From Streptomyces lienomycini (GTDB lineage Bacteria > Actinomycetota > Actinomycetes > Streptomycetales > Streptomycetaceae): DNA of 64,000 nt. Positions 62,590-64,000 of the stretch are shown one piece after another. Made by a program: the position numbers and the translations under genes. Location: positions 1,054,001 to 1,118,000 of the forward strand of contig NZ_CP116257.1 in NCBI RefSeq assembly GCF_027947595.1. Reading direction: 5' to 3'. The notes under the pieces were generated by a model. That model did no database searches and was not told the origin of the DNA. It saw only the letters and a program-made list of their open reading frames with translations. Position 1 is the first letter of the stretch. Each line of letters begins with the position of its first letter.

Positions 62590-62732
62590 CGCCCTCTCAG
62601 TGACCGCCGCTCCGCCGCTGTGTTGCCCCGGCTGCTCGGACCGAGTGCGCCATGTGTGCACAACGCTTGCGTGCCCCGGCCGGTGCCGGCGGTGGCAGTA
62701 TGCGGGGACACAGCGAGAGGGGCCGGTGCGGG

Positions 62733-64000
62733 ATGGGGCGCGGTGAGCGGGAGTCGGTGGCCGCGGGAGGGCGGCTGTACGAGGCGGCGCAGGCGGTGGT
62801 GGGCGACCACGGGCGGGCTGTCGAGGCGGTCCGGGCGGCGCTGAAGCCGATCTGCGACACGGCGGCGGAACAAGCGCTGGATGCCATCCCGGTGACCCGG
62901 TTGAAGGAAGTCACCGAGGGCCGGCTGAGGCTCGGGGAAGTCGAGAAGAGTGGCCTGCGATCGGTCCGGCAGGTGCTCGACGCCGGTTCCTACCGGTTGC
63001 GACAGATTCCTGGAGTGGGGCAGCGGACCGCCGAACAGGTCATCGCGGCGGCACGTCAGATATCTGACGCCGTTGGGGAGACCATCGCCGTCCACATCGA
63101 CGTGGATCGGCCGGAGCCGCGAACCACCGCACTCGTCACGGCCCTGCATGTACTGGTGGAAGCGGGCCCCGAGGCGCGGCGAGCCGTCGAGACGGCCGTG
63201 GCTCTTTCGGAGCGGCTGGGTCCGCTGCTGGCCGAGGTCAGGCCGGCCGCCGGGCGGCTACGGATGCTGCTGGTGGGGCAGGCCAAACGAGCTCGGGTGC
63301 TGGAGGCTGTCGCAGAGGTCCGCAGGCTGGTCGAGGAAGCAGCGCAAGGCGGTGTGTCGGAGCTGCTCGCACAGGCGTCAGCGGATCTGCTGCGCGGTAC
63401 CTCAACCGAGGTTGCAGCCTGGGTCGACTTCGAGCTGCGCTCCGCCGACTACTACAGCATGCTCGCGGAGATCTCCGGCCGCACCCCTGACGCCGCCGCG
63501 GCCGAGGGGTTTCTGCCGGACGAGGTTGCCGAGCGGGTCCGAAATCAGATGCTCGATGACACGCACCGGCGGGTGTCGCTGCGCGGCTACCAAGCCTTCG
63601 GGGCGCGCTTCGCCCTGGCGCAACGCAAGGTGATTCTTGGTGACGAGATGGGGCTCGGCAAGACGATCCAGGCCATCGCCGCACTGGCTCATCTCGCTGC
63701 CGAGGGGCAGACACACTTCATGGTCGTCTGCCCGGCCAGCGTCCTGATCAACTGGACACGCGAGATCGAGGCCCGCAGCAAGCTGCGCGTGACGCCGCTT
63801 CACGGCCCCGACCGGCTGGAAGCGTTCGCCGACTGGAAGGGCCGTGGCGGCGTAGGGGTGACCACCTTCGACGCCTTGCGTGGCTTCCCGGCCCCCGGAG
63901 GCGGTGAGCTGGGGATGCTGGTCGTGGACGAGGCGCACTATGTGAAGAATGCCAAGACGCGTCGCTCCCAAGCCGTGACGGAATGGTCCAAGCGCTGCGA
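62733..64000 (+). CDS. SNF2-type DNA helicase/translocase, N-terminal part (cut by window end)
   Basis: At least 422 residues from ATG 62733. The N-terminal 290 residues contain a helix-hairpin-helix (RLRQIPGVGQRTAEQVIAAA near 95) and helical repeats; then SNF2 motifs: RGYQAFGARFALAQRKVIL, Walker A GDEMGLGKTIQAIAAL near 303, motif Ia VVCPASVLINWTREIE and Walker B VVDEAHYVKN near 399. The third codon positions use more A/T (GTT, CTT, GCA) than the neighbours, suggesting an acquired gene. Target or partner unknown. Confidence 0.85.
   Translation, partial: MGRGERESVAAGGRLYEAAQAVVGDHGRAVEAVRAALKPICDTAAEQALDAIPVTRLKEVTEGRLRLGEVEKSGLRSVRQVLDAGSYRLRQIPGVGQRTAEQVIAAARQISDAVGETIAVHIDVDRPEPRTTALVTALHVLVEAGPEARRAVETAVALSERLGPLLAEVRPAAGRLRMLLVGQAKRARVLEAVAEVRRLVEEAAQGGVSELLAQASADLLRGTSTEVAAWVDFELRSADYYSMLAEISGRTPDAAAAEGFLPDEVAERVRNQMLDDTHRRVSLRGYQAFGARFALAQRKVILGDEMGLGKTIQAIAALAHLAAEGQTHFMVVCPASVLINWTREIEARSKLRVTPLHGPDRLEAFADWKGRGGVGVTTFDALRGFPAPGGGELGMLVVDEAHYVKNAKTRRSQAVTEWSKRC

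Larger units (their letters stand above)
61231..62596 (+). mobile_element. IS5-family insertion sequence with two genes (about 1366 bases)
   Basis: GAGGGCGTTAAGTCC at 61231-61245 is repeated inverted at 62582-62596 and is continued by CGTT / GTT. The trinucleotide TCA stands directly outside both ends (61228-61230 and 62597-62599), a plausible target duplication of the TNA type known for the IS1031-like branch. Inside are a DDE transposase and a small coupled gene. Confidence 0.8.

Overview
This window is a piece of a Streptomyces chromosome. The evidence is very high G+C with strong third-position G/C bias, GTG starts, a WhiB-like protein, a SpoIIE-type phosphatase with fused kinase domain, a chitinase with a DasR-type operator, and a gene order (ahpC/ahpD/oxyR, two fumarases, glpX, xseAB, ispH, polyphosphate glucokinase, ychF) that from memory matches the S. 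coelicolor core region around SCO5000-SCO5060. The exact species cannot be told from sequence reading alone.

Layout. 1-10.3 kb: tail of a RidA protein, a GntP-type permease, an Nramp-like transporter lacking the usual metal-binding motif, an ECF sigma factor with a membrane-anchored partner, a polytopic membrane protein and a secreted GH18 chitinase. 9.4-19.3 kb: a complete-looking Tad/Flp pilus locus (Zn-ribbon protein, CpaB, CpaE/TadZ, two TadE-like pseudopilins, TadA/CpaF, TadB, TadC, Flp pilin, TadG-like protein, two lipoproteins, an OmpA-domain protein). No prepilin peptidase is present in the window. 19.3-20.1 kb: decayed remnants of two genes. 20.1-23.1 kb: DUF192, DUF4328, a frameshifted LLM oxidoreductase, a methyltransferase. 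23.1-24.1 kb: about 1 kb without a recognisable gene but with hairpins, a strong terminator and tandem repeats. 24.1-30.4 kb: PIN-PhoH protein, secreted transglycosylase, AI-2E family membrane protein, then ahpD-ahpC divergent from oxyR (peroxide response). 30.4-35.4 kb: a PadR / ABC ATPase / FtsX-type permease operon with a palindromic operator, and a band-7 (SPFH) plus ribbon-helix-helix pair. 35.6-48.4 kb: bifunctional penicillin-binding protein, SpoIIE phosphatase (frameshifted), DUF402, fumC, class I fumarase, a frameshifted DUF1707 protein, a WblI-like regulator, glpX, DUF4245 and a nitroreductase-family protein. 48.6-53.1 kb: a translationally coupled exopolysaccharide operon of nucleotide-sugar dehydrogenase, HAS/PgaC-like synthase, 35-residue membrane peptide and polysaccharide deacetylase. 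53.2-60.4 kb: DUF4287, xseB-xseA, an APC permease, ispH, ppgK, a small membrane protein and ychF. 60.5-64 kb: an accessory end with a VapBC toxin-antitoxin pair, an IS5-type insertion sequence with visible ends and a passenger gene, and the start of a SNF2-type helicase.

Cross-cutting observation: three otherwise well-preserved genes (LLM oxidoreductase, SpoIIE phosphatase, DUF1707 protein) each carry an apparent single-base deletion in a G/C-rich tract. Since all three are deletions, sequence error is at least as likely as real gene decay.

The most promising candidate for an under-described system is the four-gene polysaccharide operon (48.6-53.1 kb). Next come the band-7/ribbon-helix-helix pair with its palindrome, and the helicase at the right edge.
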